Counted from the stretch's first letter, positions 33,560-45,185 are shown. The stretch is DNA of 64,000 bases from Escallonia rubra (GCA_033065855.1 JAVXUO010002319.1:124001-188000), one strand, 5' to 3'. The notes: generated from the letters alone by a model not told the origin. Program-made: numbers and translations.

Positions 33560-34866
33560 ATAAAGGTTGGTATTCGAGATACTTCTTTGTCGGCCGCCTA
33601 GACAAGGGGGAGCTACCATTTGACAAAGTGTGGAATCCTTTCTGTAAGGATTTCGAAAATCCTGGCAAGCCTACTCCCAACAACCAGACTAAGCACATAC
33701 TTAGTCATATTAAACTTCGAGGTGGCCTTTGTATAGATGAGCCTTTTTCAGAGGAGCAATTGGAGTGGGCGAAGATCATACCTCCAAAGCCCATTCCAGC
33801 TGGTCTTCTGATTCCTCCTCCTCCTGCTATTCCTAGCGTGTCATCTGCTGAGATCGTTCCTCTAGGTGTGCTTTGTATAAGACATTGAATTAAACTTGAT
33901 TTCAATGTTTATTCCCGTATTGATTTCTTTCTTCATTGCAGAAATGGCTAGCGGAAGTGGAAAATCGCAACATGGAGGCTTCATTGGCATTCTCCAAAAA
34001 GCTAAGGGGAGGCGAAAGGAGAAGTAGCCAAGTGTGGAGTTTCCCCCTGTTCCTAAGAGGACTAGAGTCACTCCTCCAGAATGCTCTCCACGGATCCTTG
34101 AGCAAGTGTCTATTGAAGATGATCCCATCTTTCGTCCGAGATGGACACTTAGGCGTCATGACCTTGGGATGCCAGACAGCCAGGTCTCGGAGCAGCATCT
34201 GCTTCATGGAATTCTTCCTCGAGACAAGGAGGTTTTTTAGACTCAGACACACGAGACCTTTGCCTGCTATTTTGCCCAAGCCGTCTATACGGTAACGTCA
34301 TTTGTCTCAACTAGGTTTCTGTTTTATTTTCAATTTTCATTTAGCTGATGGTTCCAATCTTCATTCCAGATGTACGCTAGCGGATCTGAGATGCTTTCTC
34401 GCTTTGAGATGGCAAGGCAGGTGGCGGCTGAGGAGGCTCATCTGAAGAGGGAAGCCGTTAAGGTGGCACACGAGGCCACCCATCGTGCTGAAGAGCTGAG
34501 CAAGCAAGAGGAAGATCATCTTGCTTAGATTGCGACTCTGGAGAAGAGGCTGGAGTGATTTAAAAAGAGGGCTGCAGAAGAGGTGACCAAAGCTCGAGAC
34601 CAAGGCATCCGCGACTTCTTGGATGGGAACGCTGGGGATGAATGACTGAAGAAGCGGACCGAAGATGGCCTGGAGATTTATGTGCTTGGCTTTGCGAAGG
34701 CCAAGGATATGTTTGCTGAGCGCTTTCCTGACATCCCCTTGGATGATTTCGTTCTGCATGGGGTAGTGTCACCATCTGGAGAGACTGCTATGCCTTCAGA
34801 GGCAGGGGATGCCGCAGCTTCTCATCTTTCAGGGGAAGGTCCTTCTGGTGATGCCCCCGAGGCTTA
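33560..34866 (+). pseudogene. Antisense additional ORF of the Tat-like element
   Basis: Reads on the plus strand, opposite to gag. A three-exon model fits: about 33560-33865, 33942-34291 and 34370-34866. Borders AG|GTGTGC, CATTGCAG|AA, ACG|GTAACG and ATTCCAG|AT join in frame (GTT CCT CTA G/AA ATG; TAT ACG/ATG TAC). The first exon has the SNKGWYSRYFFVGRL-type start seen in plant retrotransposon-associated proteins. The last exon is Ala/Glu/Lys-rich and likely coiled coil, then FAERFPDIPLDDFVLHG. In-frame stops near 34024, 34238, 34526, 34557 and 34642 show decay. Function unknown. Confidence 0.5.
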
Positions 34867-35218
34867 GATTTGTATCTAGTCTCTTTGCTTTATTTAGACA
34901 GAGAATTTTGATGCCCTCTTAAGGTCTTATTGTAAAACTCTATCTTTTATTTCATGGTATTTTGCTCTACTATGTGTTTCTCGTGGTTTGTGTTTACCAT
35001 TCACACAATATTATTCATTTTTACTTTGACTCAAACCCTTTAGTCGTCACTTAAAGAGTTGGCAAAGAAGTCGAGCACCCTCGCTCGGCCGATATTTCGA
35101 AGAAGCAAAAGCTTTGGTGGAGTGACGATGCCCCCATTAACTTTTGTTTCTTCACGGATTTAGATCTGTAGCTAATCTGTTTGGCCTTCTCTTATATTTT
35201 TATAAAACCTAAGAGTTA

Positions 35219-35545
35219 TACACTCTGTTCGGGTAGAGTGTTCGGCCATCACTCTGTTCGTACAGAATGTTTTGGCTTAAGTTTATCACTCTGTTCGGGC
35301 AGAGTGTTCGGCCATCACTCTGTTCCGACAGAATGTTTTGGCTAAGCTTATCACTCTGTTCGGGCAAGTGTTCGACCATCACTTTGTTCGGACATAATGT
35401 TTTGTCTAAGCTTATTACTCTGTTCGGGCAGAATTTTGGGCCATCACTCTGTTCGGACATAATGTTTTGGCTAAGCTTATCACTCTGTTCGGGCAGAATG
35501 CTAGGCCATCACTCTGTTCGGACAGAATGTTTTGGCTAAGTTTAC
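35219..35545. repeat. 64-bp tandem repeats
   Basis: About five copies of a 64-65-bp unit, itself two related halves: CACTCTGTTCGGGCAGAGTGTTCGGC and CACTCTGTTCGGACAGAATGTTTTGG. They lie between the antisense frame and the protease of the Tat-like element. Confidence 0.9.
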
Positions 35546-35766
35546 ATTGCAACAATGCTCAGAAGAAGTAACTTTATTGCTTGGATAAGTTTACACTGGA
35601 TCATTTAAGAACCCATTTATTCGAAAAAATATGCTAAAGACTATTCTGGAAGAAGAGCTGGGGTGTTTAACAAGGTCTGAGCCCTTTATCCCCCCGAAAA
35701 GGAAGTGTCTTGCCTCGGGGCAAGATGCTACTGCGCGACGCGTTCGTTTCGTCCGAACCTCTTCTA

Positions 35767-37737
35767 TCAGATCAAGATTTCCTCGATGTCCAAATTATTT
35801 GTCTTCTTTGGCCGGCAGGAAGTAACATAACATTGTCGAGCTATAATCTGATCTCCTTTGACTTCTCCAATCCCCTGTTTCGTTGGGAACTTCATTTTTA
35901 GGTGGTAGGTTGATACCACGGCTTGCAACTGATTAAGTGCAGGTCGTCCAAGTATGGCATTGTATGCAGAGGGGATCCTCACCACCACAAAATCAAGCAT
36001 CAAGTTTGCTTGCATCGGGGGTGTAGCTACTGCAACTGGAAGTGCGATAACACCTTCGACTGTGACTGGATGATTAGAGAATCCATATAATGGTGTATCC
36101 ATCTTCCGAAGACGGTCCCTATGGATGTTCATTTTCTTGAATGCATCATAAAACAAGACTTCGGCGGAACTCCCATTGTCGACCAGAACCCGCTTCATAT
36201 CGAAGTTCCCAGCTTTGATCGTGATGACTAAGGGGTCATCATGAGAAGTTTTGACATTTTTTAGATCATCTTCTAAGAAAGAGATAGTAGGTAAAGGCAC
36301 AGTCTTTGGTTTCTTACTTGGGGGTTGGCTTGTTATGCACACCTCCCTAGCATATGCTTTTTGAGCTTGTCCTGATGAGCATCCTGCGGCTAATCTCCCA
36401 GAGATAGTGTTAATTTTACCCGCATTCTCTTCCCGTTCTCTTTCTTCAGCGACTGAGGGTGTTTCTTGTCGTCCTTCTTTGCGCGCCACCCACTTTCTCA
36501 ACTGGCCACGCTTAATGAGAGCTTCGATCGCTCATTTAAGTGATCCGTAATCATCAGTAGTATGCCCATGATCGTTGTGAAAGTGGCACCATAAGTCTCT
36601 ATTCCTTTCGTTCGGGCGAGATGTCATCTTTTCTGGCCACTTGAGAGCTTTATTGTCTTTGATCTCGTGCAGTATCTCTGACGGTCTGGCATTGAGCGGC
36701 GTCAAATTCTCCCAGGGAAACGGGTCTTTGGGACACCGTTCGTCACGCGTGGAGCGTTTCATTTTCTTTCATTCTTGGGGAGTCAACTCCCGTGACCGTT
36801 TCTTTTGTTCTTCTTTGCCTTCTCCACGTCGTCCTCTGTGTGTCTCCAGGTATTCTTCAGCTTGAATATATTTGTTAGCCTTTTCGAGAATGGCTTTCAT
36901 ATTACCTGGAGGACTTTTGTTTATAGAAAACACAAACTTGGATGTCGGACAGAGGCCTCAGAGGAAGGCATTATACTTCACGAATTCGTCAAAGTTATCG
37001 ATTTCCAAAGTAGTTGCATTGACTCGTTCGAGGAAGCACGCCAAAGACTCATTTTTTTCTTGCACAATGTTTAGTAGACTCGCCGAGTTCTTTCTTCGGG
37101 AGCGACTGCTTACAAAGTGTTTTTGAAAGAGATCGGATAATTGGCTGAAGGAGTAGATAGACCTTGGTCGTAGACATTTAAAACATGTATGTGCAGCTTT
37201 CCTCAGAGTGGTATGAAAGGCTCTGCACATGATAGCATCTGAAACCTGGAGGAGTAACATGTTTGTTTGAAACTGATAAACATGTTCTCCTGGACCTTCA
37301 GTTCCGTCGTAGAGGTCACACTGAGGCATGCGAAAGTTGGGAGGTAGCTTTTCTTTCTCTATGGTTTCGGATAACGGATATCCAGATTCTTCCCTTGGGA
37401 GAGATGTTTCTGGAGAGCGATATCTTGGCATTATCTTCCAGGAGTCTCGTTCTCGGCAATGAAACTTAGGCATTGTCTTTCTGTGGACAGATCTTTGAGG
37501 GGTCTCAGCTCTGGCGACCTGTTCGGGAGAAGAGTTGGTACTACCTTTGACTGATGGATCGCGTCGATAACATGATCCACTCCTGGTCATGTGATCTCCG
37601 CTCTTCTCTTTGGGATTATAAGTTGAATCGGCCGTTGATCTGTATTTGCGGCCGTAGCTTGATCTGGAGGTCAGACGAAGACGAAGGTCGCTAGGGTCAA
37701 GTTGAGAATGATGAGTGGATGGCAAAGCCACCGCCAT
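35767..37737 (-). pseudogene. Ty3-gypsy gag-protease, three nonsense codons
   Basis: One continuous frame from the Met at 37737 to about 35767, interrupted by TGA at 36960-36958, near 36771 and at 36534-36532 with no frameshift. Order: an Arg/Ser-rich N-terminus; a retrotransposon gag domain (NFRMPQCDLYDGTEGPGEHV...FQTNMLLLQVSDAIMCRAF...SLLNIVQEKNESLACFLERVN); a short CxxH...H zinc-knuckle-like segment (LWCHFHNDHGHTTDDY); and a retropepsin-type aspartic protease with VLVDNGSSAEVL and ILGRPALNQLQAV. All three stops are TGA, consistent with CGA-to-TGA deamination. Reverse transcriptase should follow at 35766 but is absent; sequence passes into 64-bp repeats. Confidence 0.85.
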
Positions 37738-38115
37738 GTCGAGCTTTTGCTAAAGAGTGTCTACAACATCCTTCAGTTCATGGATTTTCTTTGTAAGGTC
37801 GGCATGTGGTGTTTAGTATAGCCGACGGTTCAGGCGATGACGAAGGTCACCGTGTTTTAGAGTAGATGTTGGAGAGTGGTTTCTCCGAGGTTTAGTTTCT
37901 GATTTGGGAGTAACAGATGTTACATTGACGTAATTATCTTCAGAAGAACTGGCGCAATAACAGCGTAAAGGGGTTGAACGTCGGTCATAAGAATGACCTG
38001 GTCGATAAGAGCTGCTAGTTCGCGCACGATGGTTCTGGGAATGACTCTGTGAAGAGTCACCGGAAGAAGAATGATTGGCCATGTTCCGTTTCTGGTCCCA
38101 CGGATGGCGCCAATC

Positions 38116-38557
38116 TGTTGCAGCTAAAAACTGGATCGGGAACAACACCAGAAATCAGGCCTGCAAAAGAGAACACGGAGTGACCGCCGGGTGGGGTTTC
38201 GGCGGAAGAACGCTCCGATGCTTAAGTCAGAAAAGGCTAACAACGTAGAACTCTGAAAAGCAGTATTACACAATGTGTATGTGTGTGAACTTGTCTTTAC
38301 CTGAGGGGCTTGACCCCTTTATATAGTGGTAGAAGGAAGAGTCCTACTAGGGCTGGGCTTTGGCCAACTCTAATCAGAATCTAATTAGGATCCTAGAGGA
38401 TCTCATGTCAATCTGAGCTGATAGAGTCAGAGCCTCTTTAGGATTCTGTCCGGTGATTGATACGGTAAGTGCCATATCAGTAATGAGTCAGTATGAATTA
38501 CGTGTCATAACTGCCACGTGTCGTCCGTAGATTGGAGGGATATTTTTAGCTATATCA
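38116..38557 (-). repeat. 5' LTR of the Tat-like element
   Basis: On the minus strand it starts TGATATAGCTAAAAAT (38557) and ends GCTGCAACA (38116), a TG...CA LTR of 442 bp. A TATA box (ACTATATAAAGG) lies at about 38331-38318, the right place for a U3 promoter. The next bases downstream are GATTGGCGCCATCCG. No second copy is visible in the window. Confidence 0.7.
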
Positions 38558-38991
38558 AATGGTATGATTGGGACATGAGATTAACCATTCGTTCTTTCGT
38601 AAGTTATAGTACAAAGTTTCCAGCAAGGTCCTATAGTTCGTCTTTTTCGATTATCTTAAAGTTTGATTTTTACTAAAGGGTTTAAAAGTATCTCTAATGC
38701 ATGTTTGTATAACAAATATTTGGTGAATTGAAATGACGCAATTTTTACCCCCTTTATATGAAAAAGGTTCTACTAAAAACAAAAGATTTATAATATTTTG
38801 AACATAATTGAAGAAATAAAATTATGGTAATGTTATTAATTTCTTGAATTTTTTATCATCAATATAGATTGTGTGGAAAACTAGTTACACAAGAACATGC
38901 CTTATAAATGGTAAATGATTAAGCATAAAATTTTTAAGCAATGTGAATAAAAATAACAAACTAATTATGCAATCATTGTTAAAAGAACATG
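38558..38991. other. Gene-free AT-rich stretch
   Basis: Nothing recognised between the LTR and the right direct repeat. Confidence 0.6.
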
Positions 38992-40817
38992 CCTCAAAGA
39001 TTGATTAGCAAATACTACATAGTTACCTAAAACCACAGGACAACAACGAGGCTATAATTTTAACGAAGCGTTGAGTTACTTTAATATTTTATCTTTTCAA
39101 CAAAAGTTCTGGTAGCATTTTCAACTGCTTTTTCTCGGATTTAAAATTAGGCTATAAATGGCATCGAGTTTATGATATTATTTATTTGCTCTTTTTGAAT
39201 TTATTTTGGTGCATGACTGTAAGTTTTTCACGCACTTCGCTCGTGTGGAGGTGATAATTTATTTAGAAGAGTCAAAATTGTCACTTCACGGTGACTAATA
39301 AAACTGTTGAATTGTGTGTGTTTGTGGCGCGACGGGTAGGATGAGGGGGCGGGTGTGTTGCAGAAGATTTGGTCAGCTTTGGCTGATTTTATGCTAGAGT
39401 ACCTGCAAATATTGGATGAAGAGGGAGATGAGTAACCTGGACTACTTTCTTTCACAATTTTTGTGGAATGTTACATTATGTTTATGTTATATTTTATTGC
39501 TCAATGTCAAAGTTTTTATTTTGTGAATAGCACATTATTATATAGCTAAAAATGGCAGCGAAAAAATCATTATAAGGTACTTCTTTTATAATTAGGCTAT
39601 ATAAGTAACATTGAGTTTATGATATTATTTATTGGCTCTTTTTGAATTTATTTTGGTGTGTCAATGTAAGTTATCCACGCGCTTTGCTCATGTGGAACTG
39701 ACTAGTCAGAAGAGCCAAAATTGTCACGTCGCGGTGACTAATAAAATGCTCACATCGGATGAAGAGCAAGATTTTGTTATGGTATATGTTATTGATATGT
39801 GTCAAAGTTTATTATTTTGTCAATAACACATCGTATAGCAAGAAATGGAATGAGAAAATGGTTCCAAGGTACTTCTTTTATATTACAGATATATTGCCTT
39901 AACAAAAGACAGTGAGAAAATGGTTAAAAGGTTCTTCTTTTATACTATTACAGATAGAATTGCCTTAATATGATAGAATGTACAAATGTGTACTTGTACA
40001 TCTGCAATTACTTCAAAATACCACAAGCCGAAAACAAAATACTATCTGCCTTTGCAACCATGTTGCTCGGGGAAGTGTCCATTTGCTTCACGAAAGACAC
40101 CATCACTCAGCTCCTCTGATCTACGGTTTACGATAGCTATTGCCAGAATAGCATGAATGCCGCCACTGCTGCTTGAGCTTACTAATATCATAGCATGGTA
40201 CGAAAGGGTGGCCCCTGTCCATTACACCATTAACGGTATCGGCCAATGTGTTGATCAGGCCTATGCTTCCGTTCCACGGCGGTGGTGGTGGTAGAAATAG
40301 GAGTTGCCGATGAGATGTGTCCGAAGTGGGAGGTGATGCGAGATATCCAGAAGGACATTCTGGGGGAGATGCAGTGGCGGCGGGGGGTGGTGGAGGTGGT
40401 TTTGGGGGGTATGGAGGTGTAGGTGGTTTGGAAAAGAGGGTCCGTTCACCGTTACCAGACCAGAATCCACCAAGTTCCTGTGCCCTGTGTCAAATCAAAC
40501 TTTTAGCCAAGTAACGAACAAGAGAAAATGAAGAAAGATAATTAGTACTACTTCTACTCGTTTCGGCATTTATTTCTTTGGTGGGATGTAACACGTGCAG
40601 AGCTGCGAACGAGTACTCGGCTAGGGTTCGTCACGAAGTTTTGAATTAATGTTCGAACTCGTACGTTCGAAAGTTGTACAAACATCCAAGCTCGGCTCAG
40701 TATAAATGGTACTTTTATAAAAAATAATGGAAAAATTGAATGATAAAGTACCAATTAACCAAACCCTAGTTTTTGGAATCCGGTAAATCCAAATTATTGA
40801 GAAACCCTTCACCAATC
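38992..40817 (+). repeat. 1.8-kb direct repeat, right copy
   Basis: Counterpart of 31510-33414 in the same orientation, with the same internal sub-repeats. It diverges by scattered substitutions and small deletions (for example the loss of about 50 bp near 39900). The matching frame at 40473-40261 encodes DSGLVTVNGPSFPNHLH. Confidence 0.85.
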
Positions 40818-41776
40818 GATCAAAAAAACAAGTCAGTTAAAATGAGCCTCCAGATCCCAATATCACTGAGAGAAATTAAGAGAGAAAGAGAGAATTGATT
40901 GACAGTAGTGTGGATCGGAGGCGCTGACTGGTGGTGGTGGTTGAAGGAAATTTGGCTTTGCAGTAGTAGCAGTGGTGGCGCTTATTGAAGGGAGGTGATG
41001 GCGGTTCTTGAAGTGAGGCACCTAGGCATGCGGTGGTCAGTGACGGAGGTGGACTGGTTTGAGAAGAACACAGAGAATGCATCTGGGGATAATTGCGGGG
41101 GAAAGAGAGAGAACGATGGGCAGAGAGAAAAGTCGACGGGTAAGGGAAATTGGATCAAAAGAAAGTCAACTAAGGCTGAAGATAGAAACAAACATGTTTG
41201 CATATATAAATATTTCCTCATACAAACAAGTCGAAATGTTCACAAGAAGAATTCTTCATGTTTGTGTTTGCCTCGTTTAATTACACGAATCTTATAATTG
41301 TGTTCAACATTAATTATTTATTAAACGAATTGGACGAGATGATCAGGAAGGAACGAACTTTTAACAAATATAAATATATCAGTAAATAGATTTTGTTTCA
41401 CTAAATATATTTTTTTAGCAGAATTTGTTTAGTGACTATTTTCCTACAAATTTTTTAGCAGCAATTATTCCTTTTTTTTTTTCTTCTTCTTTTCTCTCTC
41501 AAAAAAATGGTCCCTAATACATTGGCTGCAGCTTGGACCTGTTGACCCATATCCAATCCAAGTAGGACCACTTTGACAAATCCAAAGAACCAATATATAT
41601 GAACATGTATATAAACAAGTTTTCCGTTTAATTTCTCTTTAAATTTCGGTTTCCAGAACAAAATAAAGTACCAGATTAGCAATTAATTAAGCAAGCAAAT
41701 TTTCATACCCAAACAGATAAAAAGAGAGAGTAGATTCTACTGTTAGAACTTCTTTTTAGCCAAATAAATATACAGG
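40818..41776. other. Gene-poor stretch
   Basis: Mixed low-complexity sequence (GGT-rich around 40920-41000, AG-rich around 41090-41130). No recognisable gene; short open frames overlap on both strands and look fortuitous. Confidence 0.5.
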
Positions 41777-42015
41777 TTACATAAAACCTTTCCCAAACAC
41801 AAAATCATGCGAAGTTGGGCACAGCATACCAGCCTCCGGCCAAATCCCGGCAGCCCTCCTGTTGTAGTTGCCGGAATCGAAAAGGATCATCACACCAGGG
41901 GAAAAAGAAAATTTGAGACAGAATAAATGACTCACCGGGCTTGTGCTAGGATGGTGGAGGCGAGAGCAAGCATGAGCCAGTAGACAATTAATCCTCGAAC
42001 AACGATTAAAGCCAT
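41777..42015 (-). CDS. Possible small secreted peptide gene
   Basis: Two-exon model: 42015-41936 and 41858-41777, with donor CCCG|GTGAGT and acceptor CTACAACAG, giving 53 residues. The first 25 residues (MALIVVRGLIVYWLMLALAS then TILAQA) have the make-up of a secretion signal: a long hydrophobic core and a small-residue cleavage zone after AQA. A TATA box (CTATAAATACC, about 42080-42070) sits about 60 bp upstream of the start codon. The mature part would be about 28 residues with one Cys and no recognised peptide-hormone motif. Without splicing the frame stops immediately after exon 1. It could be a decayed fragment of a larger secreted protein. Confidence 0.35.
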
Positions 42016-42080
42016 CGCAGAGAATGGTGAGACCTAAATTAGCGGATAACGAAAATGCGGTGATATGAAGGTATTTATAG

Positions 42081-42490
42081 AAAAAAAATGAAGATAAGAA
42101 GGCTCACTCAACACTCCAACTTAAGTCGGTGACAGCCATGCAGGTGCTTTGCGACCTGTATCTTCTATGGCACCAAAAGAAAAGAAAAAAAAAAAAAAAG
42201 AAAAGAAGTTGTATCTACTCTCTTGAGACTGTCAGATCTTAGAGAAGAAGTCAAAATTGGGCTTAATTAGCTCGCTAAACTCTGTGTTTTCGTTTCGAAA
42301 AACTCTCAAGCCTTATCTGATTCCGGCTAAACCTGCATTAGAATTTGTTATTACAACATTTGACACTATCAAACGTCGAATTACATCATTGCATTAACAT
42401 GCTAACTATACCCTATGTTGCTTTAATATCATTTTTGATACGGGAATATAATGCTGACGTATTGCATTATTTTCTGCGGATTGCGATGCA
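42081..42490. other. Gene-free stretch upstream of the MULE insertion
   Basis: Contains an A-rich run (about 42180-42205) and AT-rich sequence. No coding content recognised. Its last part resembles 44430-44490. Confidence 0.5.
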
Positions 42491-42499
42491 TTAATTCTT

Positions 42500-43817
42500 G
42501 GGTTAATTACACTTATGTCCCTGAAGTTTGGGTGAAATTACAGTTAAGGACACTAACTTTCAAAAGGTAACAAACCGTGTCCACAAACGTTAAAAAGGTA
42601 ACACTTGTGTCCATCCGTCAAATATCCGTCCAAAAAGTGTAATTTTTGTGACGTCATCGGTACATATTTTCAAAATATGACAATCATACCCTTAGATTAC
42701 TGTTACCCCTCTTCTCTCTCTTTCATTTTCTCTTTCACGAGCTTCTTCTCTCTCCCTCTTATCTCTCTCTTCTTCCATCAGACACAGCCACCTCTCTCTT
42801 CTTCCAGCCACCATGCGGCAGCCCCCCAACATTTCACCACCAAGCTGTTCCCACCGCCCACCACCACGCCGCTGCCCCACCGTCCTACCACCAAGTCGCT
42901 GCTCCCACCACTCACCACCATCCGAAAAAGATGTCCACCTTCATCACCACCACCGCCACCAACTGATCTTCAGCCATCACCTGTACTACCTTCACCTGAC
43001 CCACTTCATCATTCAGGCGCACACACAACAGACAACACATAACACAGAACACACACCAGCAAACGCACACAACTCATTCACACAACACACATCAGCACAA
43101 CCACCACTGTGAATCGCACACCAAGCGCCACCAACGGCCACCAATCTACCACCCATGTGATGGCCCCTGTTAATCGACCCATCCACGACCGCGTTCGGAC
43201 GAGTCCTGCCACCAGGCCTCCATCCACGTCGACGCGGCGATTGCCTGCACAACTACCACTATCGGACGACGAGGCCCTCCCACGACCACTAATAAATCTT
43301 CCATGACACGCCGTCGCGCCTCTCGTCCATCACTCTCGTGCTTCTCCAAAAATTAGGTTACCAACATTCTTCTCCAAAAATCAAACCCCAAAATCGCATT
43401 ATACCAAATACAAAGTGACAAATTGCACAACCTCCTCCATGAGCGTTGTAGTCGCGCCTCTCTTCGACGGTGAGGCATGGAATCCACCACTCCGGCCATC
43501 GCGACAGCCCAGCATCACTGGCCACCCACGATTGTCCTCCGTCAATCATAAACCCACATTGTCCAACGACCAGAAACTTAACAGCCACCTTTTTGAACCC
43601 TAATTTGAAAATTAGGGTTTCAATTCTTTTTTAACCCTAATTTGAATGGCATGGTAAATAATTAACCTTTCAAATCGTGGGCAATATGGTCATTTTGACC
43701 ATTCCGTTATGTATTTGGGTATTCTGTTAGGTCAAAGGACATAAGTGCCTATTTTTCAAACTTATGGACACGCGTGTAATTTCACCCAAACCTCAGGGAC
43801 ATAAGTGTAATTAACCC
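42500..43817. mobile_element. Pack-MULE-like element with 9-bp TSD
   Basis: Terminal inverted repeats of about 45 bp: GGGTTAATTACACTTATGTC at 42500 and its complement ending AATTAACCC at 43817. Both flanks are TTAATTCTT (42491-42499 and 43818-43826), a perfect 9-bp target duplication typical of Mutator-like elements. The interior (about 42700-43610) is much more C-rich than the surroundings, with a CT-rich leader-like segment and open frames rich in Pro, Ser, Thr and His, as when MULEs carry gene fragments. No transposase. The parental gene is not recognisable. Confidence 0.9.
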
Positions 43818-43826
43818 TTAATTCTT

Positions 43827-44480
43827 TCATATCATTTGGGACACAAAACTAATAATTTTTGTTAGTTGATACTTGAATGTACTTGCACTAGTCTAAATGC
43901 ATGGGAAGGGCTACATTTATATGCAAAACAGGTTTTTAGCATCTCAGCTTTTGGATTCTAACTCTGACGTTTCAATGTTTTACTTTAATCATGGTTCAAA
44001 CTCTTCTAGAAGTTTGAATGTCAACCTCTTCCAATATGAGGGTATAAACTATTCTAAGAAGTTGTTAGAGGTATATTTTGGGCATTGTCAAAAAAGTATT
44101 CTGGAAGCACTGGATACACCATTTGCCTCGCCAAAATTAATGCACGACTCTTAGATTTTGTCGGCAATATCATACTAATTCATAGTCCTTAAGTTTCGCA
44201 TTGAAGATATTGACTGCCAATGCATGCAAGCCATTTGCCTCGCCAAAATTAATACAAGGTTTTCAGTTCCAACATTATCTTAAAGTCGATCAAACGCTGA
44301 CTAGTGACGGAAACGGCTAATCGTTAAAGGTAACATTTCCACTAGCGACAGAATCGACTAATTGATATTCCAAAAAAGAAAACCATCTAAAACGAATTTT
44401 TTTTGCATGTAGAAATATGTTAATCTCGACGCTAACGTCTTGGGACATAAACGAGATTTCGTCGCATTTTTTTCTGCGTT
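43827..44480 (+). repeat. First unit of a 667-bp tandem duplication
   Basis: TTCTTTCATATCATTTGGGACACAAAAC at about 43822 recurs at about 44496. The following 170 bp (AATGCATGGGAAGGGCTACATTTATATGC and on) also recur at about 44520-44670, after which the copies diverge. Short frames (for example 43897-44154) correspond to the start of the frame in the second unit. Confidence 0.75.
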
Positions 44481-44537
44481 TGGGATGCATTAATTCTTTC
44501 ATATCACTTGGGACACAAAACTAATGATTTTTGTTAG

Positions 44538-45023
44538 TTGATACTTGAACGTACTTGCACTAGTCTAAATGCATGGGAAGGGCTATATTTATATGCAAAA
44601 CAGGATTTCTGTTTAGCATCTCGACTTTTGGATTCTAGCTCTTCGGTTTCATGGTTTTACTTTAATCATGGTTTAAAACAAGATTTTGCAGTCCAAGGTG
44701 GACAGAAAAGTTCCCTTAATTTGAGATTTTGTTTGAAGAGTTCATTCATATCGAAGACTAAAAAGTCATTTCCAGTACGTTGGGATTTAAAATCATTGAG
44801 AACAAGTGCTAATGTTTGCCGAGATGAAAGACTTTTTGTCTCTCATTCATTACGCTTCCTAAGTAACGAGTCAGATCATGCATGGCCTTGTGACTGCTGT
44901 AGGTGTGGATCGTTATACACTCCTGGTGGAGGTGTACGTGAAGTAAGGTTATTGACATCTCCTTCCGCAGAGAATGTGATTACCTCAGAAGACCCAGAAA
45001 ATGATCCTCATTTCACAACCTAA
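44538..45023 (+). pseudogene. Unrecognised gene fragment, 161 codons
   Basis: An open frame whose middle (SSLNLRFCLKSSFISKTKK then SFPVRWDLKSLRTSANVCRD) is rich in Ser, Lys and Arg, as in plastid transit peptides. It continues with a Cys-rich CDCCRCGSLYTPGG segment. The first copy of the tandem duplication has a shorter diverged version. The 3' end runs into 70-bp repeats, so the gene is probably truncated. No family recognised. Confidence 0.3.
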
Positions 45024-45185
45024 CCCTCATTATAATGTGATGATTACGTTAAGAGTTGTAAGAATACCCAGAGAATGATCATCATTTGACAACCTACCCC
45101 TCACTATAATGTGATTACGTTAGAATACACAGAAAATGATCCTCATTTGACAACCTACCCTCATTATCACATGGTTACGTAATAC
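44985..45185. repeat. 70-bp tandem repeats (3 copies)
   Basis: Three diverged copies of CAGAAAATGATCCTCATTT followed by GACAACCTACCCTCATTAT and ATGTGATTACGTT. The last is degraded. Confidence 0.8.

Larger units (their letters stand above)
33415..38557 (-). mobile_element. Truncated Tat-like Ty3-gypsy retrotransposon
   Basis: Minus-strand element. A 442-bp 5' LTR lies at the right end, followed by a TTGGCGCCATCCG primer-site region, gag and protease. Then 64-bp repeats and an extra reading frame on the opposite strand occupy the left. Reverse transcriptase, RNase H, integrase and the 3' LTR are missing. An extra antisense-oriented frame in a Ty3-gypsy element is a known trait of Tat-lineage elements. 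It is presumably inserted in, or rearranged between, the flanking 1.9-kb direct repeats. Confidence 0.7.

Noticed and set aside
31510-40817. The 1.9-kb direct repeats as LTRs of one retrotransposon
   Set aside because: They lack TG...CA ends, there is no primer-binding site next to the left copy, and the enclosed gag is oriented with a different 442-bp LTR.
41373-41400. TTTCACTAAATATATTTTTT as a CACTA left end
   Set aside because: Lacks the CACTACAAAA sequence and no matching right end or 3-bp duplication was found.
42605-43306. Pro/Ser/His-rich frames in the 1.3-kb MULE as a genuine gene
   Set aside because: Low-complexity composition, overlapping open frames in several phases and no domain; treated as captured cargo.
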